Of a stretch of DNA of 64,000 nt, positions 25,570-34,637 are shown in pieces (position 1 is the stretch's first letter; every line of letters starts with the position of its first letter). Source of the DNA: CAZTJA01 sp964613745 (GTDB lineage Bacteria; Desulfobacterota; Desulfomonilia; Desulfomonilales; Desulfomonilaceae); NCBI GenBank assembly GCA_964613745.1, contig CAZTJA010000001.1, positions 62,001 through 126,000 of the forward strand, given 5' to 3'. Both the position numbers and the translations under genes were made by a program. Under the pieces are notes generated by a model. That model did not search any database. It was not told the origin of the DNA and saw nothing but the letters and a program-made list of their open reading frames with translations.

Positions 25570-25707
25570 ATGAACAATACATTATTTAGTCAGATCAAGT
25601 TTTTCTTGGCCGTGATTGCATTCAGAGTCGGTTTGCTTTCTGCGTCCGAGAAATTGGGGCTTATACCCGTAAGAGTTCCGGTAAAGACATCCAGCAGTTA
25701 TCACTGA
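25570..25707 (+). CDS. Possible 45-residue single-span membrane protein
   Basis: A short reading frame in the 350-nt gap between two minus-strand genes. ATG at 25570 has GGAG 7 nt upstream (an earlier ATG at 25558 is in frame). The product is MNNTLFSQIK, then one hydrophobic helix (FFLAVIAFRVGLL), then SASEKLGLIPVRVPVK. The layout suits a small membrane protein and the ribosome site is good, but I recognise no family. The rest of the gap, 25367-25557, shows no gene. Confidence 0.4.
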   Translation: MNNTLFSQIKFFLAVIAFRVGLLSASEKLGLIPVRVPVKTSSSYH

Positions 25708-25718
25708 TTTTTTGTTCT

Positions 25719-26465
25719 TTAGCCATGCTTTCCATTCAATTGAATCAATGCCTTTAAAGGGAGATGATCGGAAGCTATGCGTGAGAGAGGTGTTTTATGA
25801 GCCGCCACCATTTTGAGGGCTGAGCGGGGAGACACCCAAATGCGGTCCAAAGGGATGACCGGGATATTTGAGGGATATGTACAAGGGGTTGGACAATACC
25901 CAAATTTCATCCACATCTTCGCCACGGATAGACTGATGGGAACCCAAAAATTAAAATCCCCCATTACAAGTGTAAGATCAAAACTCCGGTCTGAAATCCT
26001 GCTAAGAATTTCAGAAATTTGAAGTCTTCGCTCAAAGGGATGTAATCCAAGGTGTGTGACAATGACCCTTACGGGACGATGCTCGATTTCAAGCGTAACG
26101 TCCAAAACCCCCCTTGGTTCACGTCCGGAAACGCTTATATCAAAGTTGCTCTGAGATAAAATTCGAAATTTGGTAAGAAGTATATTTCCGAAGTAGCCCT
26201 TTTTTCGGGTCAGCGTCGGCCCATTAACGACACTCATCCCAAGTTTTTCCGCAAGTTGTAAAGCAGAAATTCCTTCACATTCATCACAAGGAAAATTGGT
26301 TTCCTGGAGACCGATTATCTGAGCATCGAGTTCTTGTATGACCTGAATAACTCGTTCCAGATTCAGTGAACCGTCCATCCCTATCCATTGGTGGACGTTA
26401 TAGCTTGCGACCGCAAAGGTATATGCGCTTTCATTGTCCATTGGAGCGGAGACCTCCAATGTCAA
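25719..26465 (-). CDS. Endonuclease/exonuclease/phosphatase (EEP) family hydrolase
   Basis: A 248-residue soluble metal-dependent hydrolase. EEP motifs run in order: FAVASYNVHQWIG with the Asn, GLQETNF with the metal-binding Glu, VTHLGLH, VMGDFNFW (GDFN), and ASDHLPLKALI (SDH) at the end. Substrates in this family range from DNA to phospholipids and inositol phosphates. The start ATGA overlaps the stop of the PLD-VTT gene by 4 nt, so the two are translationally coupled. That coupling argues for a phospholipid-related job more than DNA repair. Confidence 0.88.
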   Translation of the reverse strand: MTLEVSAPMDNESAYTFAVASYNVHQWIGMDGSLNLERVIQVIQELDAQIIGLQETNFPCDECEGISALQLAEKLGMSVVNGPTLTRKKGYFGNILLTKFRILSQSNFDISVSGREPRGVLDVTLEIEHRPVRVIVTHLGLHPFERRLQISEILSRISDRSFDLTLVMGDFNFWVPISLSVAKMWMKFGYCPTPCTYPSNIPVIPLDRIWVSPRSALKMVAAHKTPLSRIASDHLPLKALIQLNGKHG

Positions 26466-28645
26466 TGCTGGGCAGCTTCTACCCGGCGAGCTACTTTGCC
26501 TGCCGTCTTGTCGCCATTTCCTAAGAAACGTTGAATTAAAAAGCTTAAACTTATCAATGTCGCTACTATGGCAACAGTTATAAGGACGCTCTTCACACTG
26601 GGATTCTTGAATGAGTGGTAAACACTATCAGCGAAAAAAGAAATTCCGACTATTCCTGGGGCAAGTCCAATCAAAGTTCCCAACAAGAAATCCTTAAATC
26701 GAATATGACTGGCCCCCATGACCAAGTTAACGACTTGAAACGGAGCAACCGGCAACATACGAATTGATATTACTGCTACTAAGCCTTGCTTCGCTAATTT
26801 CTTGCTGATTTTGTTAAGTTTTCCGCCGGCAAGTTTTCTTAGTGTTTCTCTTCCTATTTTCATGCCGATAAAATAATTAACTGCTGCACTTGCCAACGCT
26901 CCAGTGAAGCCCACGATTAAGCTGATCATTGGGGGAAATATCAGCCCCGTTGCTGCAACTAAGATAGTCAGCGGCATCATAACAAGTCCGCCTAAGATGT
27001 AGCTTCCGACTGCAAGAATCGGTGCCATAGGATGATCGCGGATGAGACTTCCCCATGCGGCGAGCTTATCCATAGTTATCCATTCACCCAATGGGCCGTA
27101 TTTCCATAAGATGGCGAGTACCAGGGCACCAAAGACAAGCAATCCAAATTTTATCCGTCCTCCTCCCGACTCTTTACGAGTATCTTCAGGGAGAAACATT
27201 TCCAATAGCTGTTCTGAATCCATAGGTTTCTCAGGATCAATAATACCGAAGCCGGGTGACAGCGTTTCCAACACCGGTGTGGATTCAACCAAGAGTGGTT
27301 TTAAAGACCGTTCGGTCCCACGGAAATCTTCAATGGTTTGAATCATTGAATTTGTCATCTGCATTCGTGTGGCAATCCGCGAGGGGCTCACACCGAGATG
27401 CTCACCTAGTAAACGGTTTCGGAATTCCTCTATTTTTGCGGCCACAACGGAATTACCTTCCGATTCTATTGCTACATCACATTCCGTATCTACTCCGAGT
27501 GACCTATTAGAGCAGTTCGAGGACCCCACCTTGAAGAGGCGATCATCGACGATCAATACTTTCGAGTGAACGATCATGTCGCCGTCTTCCATTCCGGGAA
27601 CCACGGGATAGTAAACTCGAAATCTGTTGTAACGATCCGATTCAATCAAACGACGTATTGTCAGAGCGCGCCTCGTATCCATAATGCTTTCTTCAAGCCA
27701 ACCGGCGCTTTTGTGCGGTAAAACCAGAACCACCTCGGGTCCGTTCGGCTCAATCAGGCGCTTAGATAAAACATCAGCGAGAGCTGCTGATGTAAAGTAT
27801 TGATTTTCAATGTAGATGAATTTTTGCGCAGCCCCTATTGCATCAGTATAGAGGTTAAGTATTTCAACTACCTCGGGATTGTTCTTGTACGCCGGTTCAG
27901 TCCTTGCTACAGAGATATCCACATTCGAAAGATCCGGTTCGGATTCAACCGGCCAGTGCAGATCCGTTCGCCTTGGAGGTAAGGGAAGATTTTCTCCTGT
28001 CGCGTTAAGCCACCGTCTTCGGAAAAGATCCCCGAGCACATGTGCAGCTTTTCCATCGAAGACCATTTGCACATCATGGAATGGTAAATAATCCTGCCCA
28101 CTGTCATGTCGACGACTATCGTCTATCCTATGTTCGGATGTATCCCACCGGAATTTTGCCAAATCTAAACCACCGCAGAACGCCATCGAATCATCTACTA
28201 CCACAATCTTTTGATGGTGCGATCCGCCGACAGGATGTTCTCCGTCCATCACAAATCTGATTCGTTTGTGCGTTCTCCAGTCAAGCTTGAACACGGGAAA
28301 AGGCTCACGTTCAAGCATGAACACCATTGAAAAATCCCAATCCAAGATGAAGATATGAAGATCCTTCTTGCTTCGGGCTAAACGATCCAAAAACGGACCC
28401 AATCGGCTCGACTCAGTTTGAAAATCATCTCCGCGCAACAGAGATATTCTGCTGTCGATGTCCCAACCTGCAATATAGATCGTGTGTTTCGCTTGCTCTA
28501 AGGCTCTTACGAAAGCCGCAAAATAGTTCTCCGCATCAATCAGGAGAGATGCCCTATTTGCCCTACTTTTTTTATAATAACTGCGTCCCTCATGGAGAAT
28601 GGCCGGATTGCCCGAGTCCTTATTGTCGTTGTTGATCAATTCCAA
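26462..28645 (-). CDS. Phospholipase D/cardiolipin-synthase-like domain fused to VTT (DedA-like) membrane domain
   Basis: A 727-residue fusion. Residues 1-450 form a PLD module with two HKD motifs, H144-x-K146-x4-D151 (HHQKIVVVDD) and H360-x-K362-x4-D367 (HSKVLIVDD), as in cardiolipin synthases. From about 500 the protein becomes hydrophobic and carries a VTT/SNARE-associated (TVP38/TMEM64) domain, with VGFTGALASAAVNYFIG, RMLPVAPFQVVNLVMGAS and GTLIGLAPGIVG. VTT proteins include lipid scramblases, so the fusion may make and flip a phospholipid. It is coupled to the EEP gene by ATGA. A palindrome ATTCAA-N5-TTGAAT lies 29 nt upstream of the start. Confidence 0.9.
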   Translation of the reverse strand: MELINNDNKDSGNPAILHEGRSYYKKSRANRASLLIDAENYFAAFVRALEQAKHTIYIAGWDIDSRISLLRGDDFQTESSRLGPFLDRLARSKKDLHIFILDWDFSMVFMLEREPFPVFKLDWRTHKRIRFVMDGEHPVGGSHHQKIVVVDDSMAFCGGLDLAKFRWDTSEHRIDDSRRHDSGQDYLPFHDVQMVFDGKAAHVLGDLFRRRWLNATGENLPLPPRRTDLHWPVESEPDLSNVDISVARTEPAYKNNPEVVEILNLYTDAIGAAQKFIYIENQYFTSAALADVLSKRLIEPNGPEVVLVLPHKSAGWLEESIMDTRRALTIRRLIESDRYNRFRVYYPVVPGMEDGDMIVHSKVLIVDDRLFKVGSSNCSNRSLGVDTECDVAIESEGNSVVAAKIEEFRNRLLGEHLGVSPSRIATRMQMTNSMIQTIEDFRGTERSLKPLLVESTPVLETLSPGFGIIDPEKPMDSEQLLEMFLPEDTRKESGGGRIKFGLLVFGALVLAILWKYGPLGEWITMDKLAAWGSLIRDHPMAPILAVGSYILGGLVMMPLTILVAATGLIFPPMISLIVGFTGALASAAVNYFIGMKIGRETLRKLAGGKLNKISKKLAKQGLVAVISIRMLPVAPFQVVNLVMGASHIRFKDFLLGTLIGLAPGIVGISFFADSVYHSFKNPSVKSVLITVAIVATLISLSFLIQRFLGNGDKTAGKVARRVEAAQH

Positions 28646-28673
28646 AGCCTCGTAATTACTAATTTATTAATTA

Positions 28674-28690
28674 ATTCAATTTGATTGAAT
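28674..28690. repeat. Palindrome upstream of the PLD-VTT gene
   Basis: ATTCAA and TTGAAT flank a 5-nt centre within an AT-rich patch between the GT4 and PLD-VTT genes. It may be an operator for the PLD-VTT/EEP pair. Nothing else is evident in 28646-28760. Confidence 0.3.
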
Positions 28691-28760
28691 CTTTAGACAC
28701 TCAGCTGAGAAAAATAATTCAAGTTGACGAAGGGGTGATTAACGGAAGGGATAGACCGCA

Positions 28761-30005
28761 CTATGAAAAATGCTCTTTTTTAAGTAATTCATAGGCATCA
28801 ACATACTTGGTGATCAGAACGCTCCAATCTCTGTTTTCTATTACCCAATCTCGACCGCGTAAACCCAATTCCGAGCGATATTCGGGATTATCCAACAATT
28901 TAGAGCAAGAAAGAGCAAGATCACTTACGTCTTCCGCTTTGAAGAGAAGACCGTTGGTGCCTTCCACAACTATTTCTCTATGACCGCCAATATCAGCGGC
29001 AATAAGGGGGCGGGCCATTGCCATGATTTCAAGTGGTTTTAACGGAGTGACCAACCTTGTTTCTCGGGTGTCCCTTCTCGGAAGAACCATTATGTCGCAC
29101 AATTTGTAGTAACCGGTGATCTCCTTATGTGGAACTTTTCCCGTGAAAATAACCTGGTCTTGAATACCAAGTTCCTGAGACAAATCATTTAGCATGGGAG
29201 AGAGTTCACCGCCTCCCACCAACAGCAGCTTGCAATTGGGGTATTGGGGTGAGATTAAGGCCATGGCTCTGACAAGTAAGTCTAGACCTTCATAATGAAA
29301 GAAAGAGCCTATGTAACCAATCACGAGTTTATTACTCAATCCCCAACGGTTGCGTAATTCAGAAGGAGCAGGTCCTGGAACAAATGTCTCAACATCAACC
29401 CCATTGGGAACAATGCTGATTCTCTCGGGCGGCAATCCCCTTGAAATTACTTCTTCCTTGAGTGCTTCGCAAATGACAAATGTATAGTCCGAGCCTTTTA
29501 GAGCAAGATTCTCCAACTCGCGAACGGCACGGTATCTAACAGCTTTGGGCGACAAACCATGCCTGCTCGTATGAGAGTCTTCCCATATGCCCCGAACTTC
29601 ATAAAACGATGGAATTCCTTGAATTCGGCCGACAAGATCAGAGATTATTCCACAGGTGAATGGCGAATGAGCGTGAATCACGTCTGGTTTATACTTTTTG
29701 GCAACTCGGAGCGCAGTAGTAAAGAGTTGGGTATTTTGAAGGACCCTAAGCGCGGATCTCAATACACTGGGATCATAAACTTCCGCAGTTGACGGCAGAA
29801 AATGAGATCCTGTTCTAAAGTAACGAATGCCGTCGATATATTCACTCCCTTCAGAATCTAATTCACCTAAAGGAGCCTGAGATGGTGAAGTAACTACAAT
29901 GGGCTCAAGTCCTTTCGCCAGTTGGTGTACGACGATCTCCCTGCTTCTTATTGCGTATCCATGTGTACCCGGAACCGACCTGTGCAAGAGGTGCATTACT
30001 CTCAT
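28761..30005 (-). CDS. Glycosyltransferase family 4
   Basis: A 414-residue GT-B glycosyltransferase. The N-terminal nucleotide-fold half has LLHRSVPGTHGYAIRSREIV, close to the opening of glycosyltransferases seen in exosortase-linked polysaccharide clusters. The C-terminal half has KLVIGYIGSFFHYEGLDLL and an E-x7-E-type region PLKPLEIMAMARPLIAADIG, the GT4 signature. It adds a sugar to the lipid-linked repeat unit at the cytoplasmic face. Its start overlaps the stop of the next upstream GT4 gene by 4 nt. The sugar donor cannot be read from sequence. Confidence 0.9.
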   Translation of the reverse strand: MRVMHLLHRSVPGTHGYAIRSREIVVHQLAKGLEPIVVTSPSQAPLGELDSEGSEYIDGIRYFRTGSHFLPSTAEVYDPSVLRSALRVLQNTQLFTTALRVAKKYKPDVIHAHSPFTCGIISDLVGRIQGIPSFYEVRGIWEDSHTSRHGLSPKAVRYRAVRELENLALKGSDYTFVICEALKEEVISRGLPPERISIVPNGVDVETFVPGPAPSELRNRWGLSNKLVIGYIGSFFHYEGLDLLVRAMALISPQYPNCKLLLVGGGELSPMLNDLSQELGIQDQVIFTGKVPHKEITGYYKLCDIMVLPRRDTRETRLVTPLKPLEIMAMARPLIAADIGGHREIVVEGTNGLLFKAEDVSDLALSCSKLLDNPEYRSELGLRGRDWVIENRDWSVLITKYVDAYELLKKEHFS

Positions 30006-31270
30006 GGTTGCACCGCATCAGCTCTGGACACGGGGCGTCCAAATATTTTTCGTAAAATACCTAAATAAATAGAGTATTGTGAATCCCATGTGAGTACTTG
30101 CGATTTTGCCACGGCATGTTTCGACAAGCTGTTAAGCGCATCTGGGTTCCGATACAATTCCATAATTTTGTCAGCGAAGGAATCAACGCTGCCTGGGTCA
30201 ACGAAGGCTATTGCCTCCTCACCGTAAAGTTCTTCCAAAACCGAAAGTCTACTGGCTACTATTGGTAATCCGACCCCGATCATTTCAGGTATCTTGAGGG
30301 ACAGAGCTATATCCATGTGACAATCTTTGAACGCCGGATATATACCAATATCGGCTTCTCTCATTATCGTGGGCATGAGCTCCAAAGGTGCTGGATCATT
30401 GACAATGAAGATGTCGTTTACATCCAGTTCAATAGCCAGCTCTATACATTCGTCCAAGGCTTTCCCCTCATTCCGAATCTTGGGGTAAACCTCCAAACGA
30501 ATTTCCGGAATTTCCCTTCTTAATTTAGGCAAGGCTTTTAACGCGACCTCAAGGCCATATCTTCTCGCAACGGTTCCAACATAAAGTAAGGTAAAAGATC
30601 TATGGTTCCGACGGTCACGTTTTGGCGGTCCGGGCAAGGAGAAAAACCTTGGATCGGCTGCATTCATAATGACGTAAATCTTGTTTTCAGGAACGCCTCG
30701 CATCACCAAAATAGTTTTAAAAGCGGGGGAGGCTGTGATGATAATATCCGCAAACCATGCACAGACCTTTTCAATAATATTCTGAACACGAATAAGAAAA
30801 TGGTCCGGAGACAACCCTAATTTTGATTGAGCTATTTCCGGCATTGGATCGTGTACATTTAATAAAATCGGAGTTCCTCGCAGCTTGGGGATCAGTGCGG
30901 CAAAAATGAGAAAATCCGGCATATTATGAACATGAACCAGATCGTATTTCTTTTTCAGATCCAGAGCACTTACATACAGAAACATGTAGAATAACGAAAT
31001 AAGCCAATTTATGGCTAGTCTTATACCTTCTTTTCGGTTTCTTTTCATTGGGATTGGATACACACGGATTGCTGGAACAGTTGACTGCAATTCATTTGAT
31101 TCTGAAGCCATGCAAATAATGTCTACGGAATGTCCCTCATCGGATAGGTACTCAGCATAACGCCTGATCCTCACATCACGTGCGTAGACACTATGAGTCA
31201 GCATGCAAATTCGGAGTGGTCGGATCATAGGCAATTGGAGTGGCGAACTTACAACAGTCGATACAGCCAT
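30002..31270 (-). CDS. Glycosyltransferase family 4
   Basis: A 422-residue GT-B glycosyltransferase. It shows LRICMLTHSVYARDVRIRRY at the N-terminus, HVHNMPDF (donor/acceptor cleft), FTLLYVGTVARRYGLEVAL at the start of the second Rossmann half, and SLKIPEMIGVGLPIVASRL in the E-x7-E position (here with Lys/Pro changes). The written start overlaps the CpsD-like gene by 22 nt; ATG 31228 (MIRPLRICML) is a plausible shorter start. It forms one operon with the GT4 gene downstream and the CpsD-like gene upstream. Confidence 0.88.
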   Translation of the reverse strand: MAVSTVVSSPLQLPMIRPLRICMLTHSVYARDVRIRRYAEYLSDEGHSVDIICMASESNELQSTVPAIRVYPIPMKRNRKEGIRLAINWLISLFYMFLYVSALDLKKKYDLVHVHNMPDFLIFAALIPKLRGTPILLNVHDPMPEIAQSKLGLSPDHFLIRVQNIIEKVCAWFADIIITASPAFKTILVMRGVPENKIYVIMNAADPRFFSLPGPPKRDRRNHRSFTLLYVGTVARRYGLEVALKALPKLRREIPEIRLEVYPKIRNEGKALDECIELAIELDVNDIFIVNDPAPLELMPTIMREADIGIYPAFKDCHMDIALSLKIPEMIGVGLPIVASRLSVLEELYGEEAIAFVDPGSVDSFADKIMELYRNPDALNSLSKHAVAKSQVLTWDSQYSIYLGILRKIFGRPVSRADAVQP

Positions 31271-31914
31271 CTGGGTATCTGAAACTCCCTTTTATTTAGT
31301 ATGATTCCCAGTATGGGAGCCCCACCCGATTGCACACGGATTATCGCGTCGTCCAGTACCTCTGACCGGGTCAAATTCGATTCTACTACAATGACGATTC
31401 CATCTGTAAAACTTGATATTATTCCCGCGTCGATGAATGGAATTATGGGCGGTGTATCCAAAAGGATATATTTGTAGCTTTTACGCAATTCCATCAGTAT
31501 TTCGCCAAGTCCTTCCAGCGAAGCTTCAATGCTCGGTGTGTTCCTATCTTCTTCAGGTCTGCCCGCCACTATGACGGAGAAACCATAATCTGCCGGTTCG
31601 ATTAAAGCTTCTTCCAATGAATCCTCTCTCCTGAGGAGATGTGAAAGACTGTGATCAGATGCAATAGAAAAAATGCGGCCAAAGCTTGGGTTTCTAAAAT
31701 TAGTTTCGATGACGACTACGTCCTGCGGACCGTGTAGTTTTGCCATGTAATCTGCAAAAGCCAGAATTATTGCGGTGACACCTTCGGACCGATGGGATGA
31801 AGTGAACTGAATAACTCGAGATCCCCTGGATTCACCTTTCTGAAACAAAGCGCGTTCCAGGCGATGGAATTCATCGGCAAAGAGAACTGAAAGCTGTCTG
31901 ATCATACCGACCAT
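31249..31914 (-). CDS. CpsD/CapB-like protein lacking the Walker A lysine
   Basis: A 221-residue relative of bacterial tyrosine kinases (BY-kinases) and ParA-like P-loop proteins. The fold is clear: VIQFTSSHRSEGVTAIILAFA where the P-loop should be, VVVIETNFRNPSFGRIF (Walker A-prime region), SFIVAGRPEED-like middle, and YILLDTPPIIPFIDAG (Walker B). But the P-loop reads SSHRSEGVT, with no GK(S/T); the Walker A-prime Asp pair is also changed (ETN). No Tyr-rich tail is present. It is probably not an active kinase and may be a structural partner of Wzz. First gene of the minus arm. Confidence 0.82.
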   Translation of the reverse strand: MVGMIRQLSVLFADEFHRLERALFQKGESRGSRVIQFTSSHRSEGVTAIILAFADYMAKLHGPQDVVVIETNFRNPSFGRIFSIASDHSLSHLLRREDSLEEALIEPADYGFSVIVAGRPEEDRNTPSIEASLEGLGEILMELRKSYKYILLDTPPIIPFIDAGIISSFTDGIVIVVESNLTRSEVLDDAIIRVQSGGAPILGIILNKREFQIPRWLYRLL

Positions 31915-32225
31915 CTATGTCCCCCAGCAGTCAAAAGGCTAAGGAATCATTATGTTATCGAAGAGCAAAAAGTCAACAAATAGAAAAATGTTGATAAACA
32001 TACCCCAAAGATCAATACCGCATGTAGCTAATAATTCACTTTAAAAAAACTAAATAACAATTTGACATAACACAATAATTTCTGTTAAGATCTTATCGCG
32101 AATCCGGCTGCTGTATTTGGGGCTCATCAATTGGTGCTGGTCCTCAAAGAATATGGCATCCGCGGGACATCATTGATCTCTGCAATTAAGTACATCCGCA
32201 TTTGGCACTCGTATTGGAGTGAGAT
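31915..32225. promoter_or_regulatory. Divergent promoter region of the exopolysaccharide locus
   Basis: This 311-nt AT-rich gap separates the two arms. A strong sigma70-type promoter reads right: TTGACA at 32062-32067, TAAGAT at 32086-32091, 18-nt spacer; leader about 130 nt. A minus-strand promoter for the CpsD-like gene must lie in 31915-32060 but none stands out. GGAG at 32216-32219 serves ATG 32226. No small gene is seen. Confidence 0.6.
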
Positions 32226-33644
32226 ATGGGACAAAAGAGCGTGAAGCAGAACAAAATATACAAAAATGGGACGGTAATATCCCATTCATATAATCCACTG
32301 CGGGATTCTCGAAGTCGTGATGAATCAGTCTGCGCAGCATCACTTATGGAGAAGTCTCAATTAAGAGGGGAACGCTCGAAGAAATCTGCGGAAAGCACAA
32401 ACTTGTCCCGGAGCCGACGTATTCAACTTGATCAAGATCGAAATGACTATGTTGCCAAATTATGCCTCTGTTCGTTCATGTTGCTGCTCGTCATAACGGC
32501 AGCATCCATCTTGGCGTTTTCAGACCGCTACAGTGTCGAGACCAGGCTGACCTATGTTTCCGATTCCAAGATGCCGATGGATTTCGCCCTAGAAAAAGAG
32601 GTGGAACTACTAAAAAATCCAGGTATTGCTATGGCGATAGCTCATGATCATCGCGAATCCCCGGAATGTTTTTCACCTTCTCATCGATGGGATGTTGAAG
32701 CTACAGCAGCGCTCGAATCTGAATTAGATTCTGAATTCCTAAAAAAATTTCCCTCATCTTATGAATTCGCGAAATGGGTTTCCGAACAGCTCGAAATAAG
32801 CCTGAACGGTAATCCTCGTTTGGGAGCGGTGCATTTAAAGCTGACGGGAAATGATCCCGAAATGCTGAAGCAGGTCCTGAATACCTATGTTCGGAAATAC
32901 GCCGAATTCAGACAAAATCAGGACGAAGAAGCGCAACAAACCAAAAATGTATCGGCGAATCTTTCGGACCAATCCGCCGCATCACAAACAATGATTGAAG
33001 AAATTGAGAAGCTTGATTTTGAACATCGGGAATGTGAGTTGGCTCTCAAGCTTATTGATTCCAGGAAGGGAGCCTTCAGCGGATTCGTTCACGGATCTCG
33101 TCTCTCGTCGCTTCCATCTTTAGCTAACTTTCAACAGAAAATCACAGAACTTGAAATTCAGAAGAGAAGTTTAAGCGTCAAGTTTATGCCCCATAGTCGA
33201 GAAATGAAAGACATTGAGCTCGAGCTACAGGGAGTGAAGAGCGCGATGAAAGAATGCCTATTGGAGCATATTCATTATCTCCATACAGGACGTGAAATGC
33301 TTTTGGCGAAAAAATCCGAAAGCGATCGTAGAGCAGTAATTTCAGACAAACCGAATAAGAGCCGCTGCTCCATGCAATTATCGAACGGAGACAAATATTA
33401 TCCACTCAAAAGTGGGCTCAATCTAGTTCAGGAGAAACCGAAAATCGCCAAAAAGCCGGTGGCGCTCAGGGCTGAGGAGTTCAAAGACTCGCTGTCCGCA
33501 TACCTACTGCTTCCTTTCGGGAAGTCCTCCAGTCTGCCGAATAGCCTGGAAGGTGCAGAAAACTTTTGGGGCGAGAACGATATGAACACAGTTGCTTCGA
33601 CTGAATATAAAGTTTCCAAGACTACGTTTGTGAGCAGCAGATGA
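32226..33644 (+). CDS. GumC/Wzz-like protein with a single membrane segment
   Basis: A 472-residue protein I assign to the polysaccharide co-polymerase group with caution. One membrane helix lies near residues 78-98 (LCSFMLLLVITAASILAF), followed by SVETRLTYVSDSK as in Wzz proteins, a long helical periplasmic domain, and KFMPHSREMKDIELELQ, which matches the Wzz motif for long chains (GPxHPEVxxLExxL). Two things are odd: an extended basic/Ser-rich N-terminus of nearly 80 residues, and no second membrane segment at the C-terminus. It heads the plus arm and may regulate or dock onto Wza. Confidence 0.55.
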   Translation: MGQKSVKQNKIYKNGTVISHSYNPLRDSRSRDESVCAASLMEKSQLRGERSKKSAESTNLSRSRRIQLDQDRNDYVAKLCLCSFMLLLVITAASILAFSDRYSVETRLTYVSDSKMPMDFALEKEVELLKNPGIAMAIAHDHRESPECFSPSHRWDVEATAALESELDSEFLKKFPSSYEFAKWVSEQLEISLNGNPRLGAVHLKLTGNDPEMLKQVLNTYVRKYAEFRQNQDEEAQQTKNVSANLSDQSAASQTMIEEIEKLDFEHRECELALKLIDSRKGAFSGFVHGSRLSSLPSLANFQQKITELEIQKRSLSVKFMPHSREMKDIELELQGVKSAMKECLLEHIHYLHTGREMLLAKKSESDRRAVISDKPNKSRCSMQLSNGDKYYPLKSGLNLVQEKPKIAKKPVALRAEEFKDSLSAYLLLPFGKSSSLPNSLEGAENFWGENDMNTVASTEYKVSKTTFVSSR

Positions 33645-33711
33645 TTAGCACTGTCTCAGTAATCCGCTTGGCTTCATTTGAGCGTGTGTAGATCTGGGAG
33701 AAAACCTGAAA

Positions 33712-34605
33712 ATGTTTCATTACAAATTTACAATCAGAATGAGAATTCCAAATCCAGCCAAGAGATTTCTCCTGGGACTCTTAATAATTGTGAGTTCTTT
33801 TCATTCTATGCCGCTTTTGGATAAATCGGCACATGCGGAACCCCTGGACATCGGGGGTTTTGCTACTGTTGGAATGCAGGGCTATTTTAGTTGGATTGCG
33901 GGCCGAATGGGCTTTGAACAGGAATCGTGCTGCGCAACACCCGGCACACTGAACGATTTCAAGACGGATCTAGGTTTAACAAACGAAAATAAGACGTTCC
34001 AGATAAATATGTCCGTTCGACCCCTGGAACATCATGTACTGAGACTTTTCGGACGAATACCGGAATTTTATGAAGGGCAAACGACCACTAATCGTACCCT
34101 AGTCTCCAGAATTAATACGTATCCAGCCGGCACACTGCTGCAATCACAACTTAGAACAGGAATGTTCGGCGTGGGATATGACTTGGACCTGCTCATCGGC
34201 CCCAAATGGTTTGCCGGTTTTCAGGGAGAATTCCGATATGTCGACCTTCAAGTTCGGATGAGGGATTCGGTTTCAGGGTTGGAAGACACAATAACGCTGG
34301 ACGAGATTCTTCCCTGTCTCGGTGCTCACCTGCAAGCCAACTTACCATTTACACTACACGGGAACTTTGGTCCGACAAACATTGGCGGATTCTCTCGCAT
34401 GACATGGGGAATGACCCCGAACTACCTGAATTATGTTGATCTCATGCTCGGCGGTTCCATAACACTCCGTCCGACCTGTGTCATGGCATTCGATGCAAAG
34501 TTGGGATACGAACACGAGAGCTACTTTTATAACGGTAACATACAAGCAAAAACTGTGGAAATGAAGCGGGATGGAGTTTTCGTGTCCATGGAAGCTGCCT
34601 TTTAG
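33712..34605 (+). CDS. Outer-membrane beta-barrel protein of the exopolysaccharide locus
   Basis: A 297-residue exported protein. The signal peptide is long (cleavage near AHA-EPL). Mature sequence alternates polar and hydrophobic residues in strands (GFATVGMQGYFSWIAGRMGF; WFAGFQGEFRYVDLQVRM) and ends with VFVSMEAAF; the C-terminal Phe marks outer-membrane barrels. The size suits 8-10 strands. Two adjacent Cys (ESCCATPG) lie in an extracellular or periplasmic loop. Between a GumC-like gene and the wza-like gene, it may form or assist an export channel. I recognise no named family. Confidence 0.65.
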   Translation: MFHYKFTIRMRIPNPAKRFLLGLLIIVSSFHSMPLLDKSAHAEPLDIGGFATVGMQGYFSWIAGRMGFEQESCCATPGTLNDFKTDLGLTNENKTFQINMSVRPLEHHVLRLFGRIPEFYEGQTTTNRTLVSRINTYPAGTLLQSQLRTGMFGVGYDLDLLIGPKWFAGFQGEFRYVDLQVRMRDSVSGLEDTITLDEILPCLGAHLQANLPFTLHGNFGPTNIGGFSRMTWGMTPNYLNYVDLMLGGSITLRPTCVMAFDAKLGYEHESYFYNGNIQAKTVEMKRDGVFVSMEAAF

Positions 34606-34637
34606 GCGGAACTTCGGGAATGACAAGGGATAGGCAA

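Noticed and set aside
32203..32219. Sigma54-like motif TTGGCAC-TCGTA-TTGGA upstream of the GumC-like gene
   Set aside because: The -12 element reads GG, not GC, and it lies 7 nt from the start codon, too close for a promoter; a sigma70-type promoter lies upstream.
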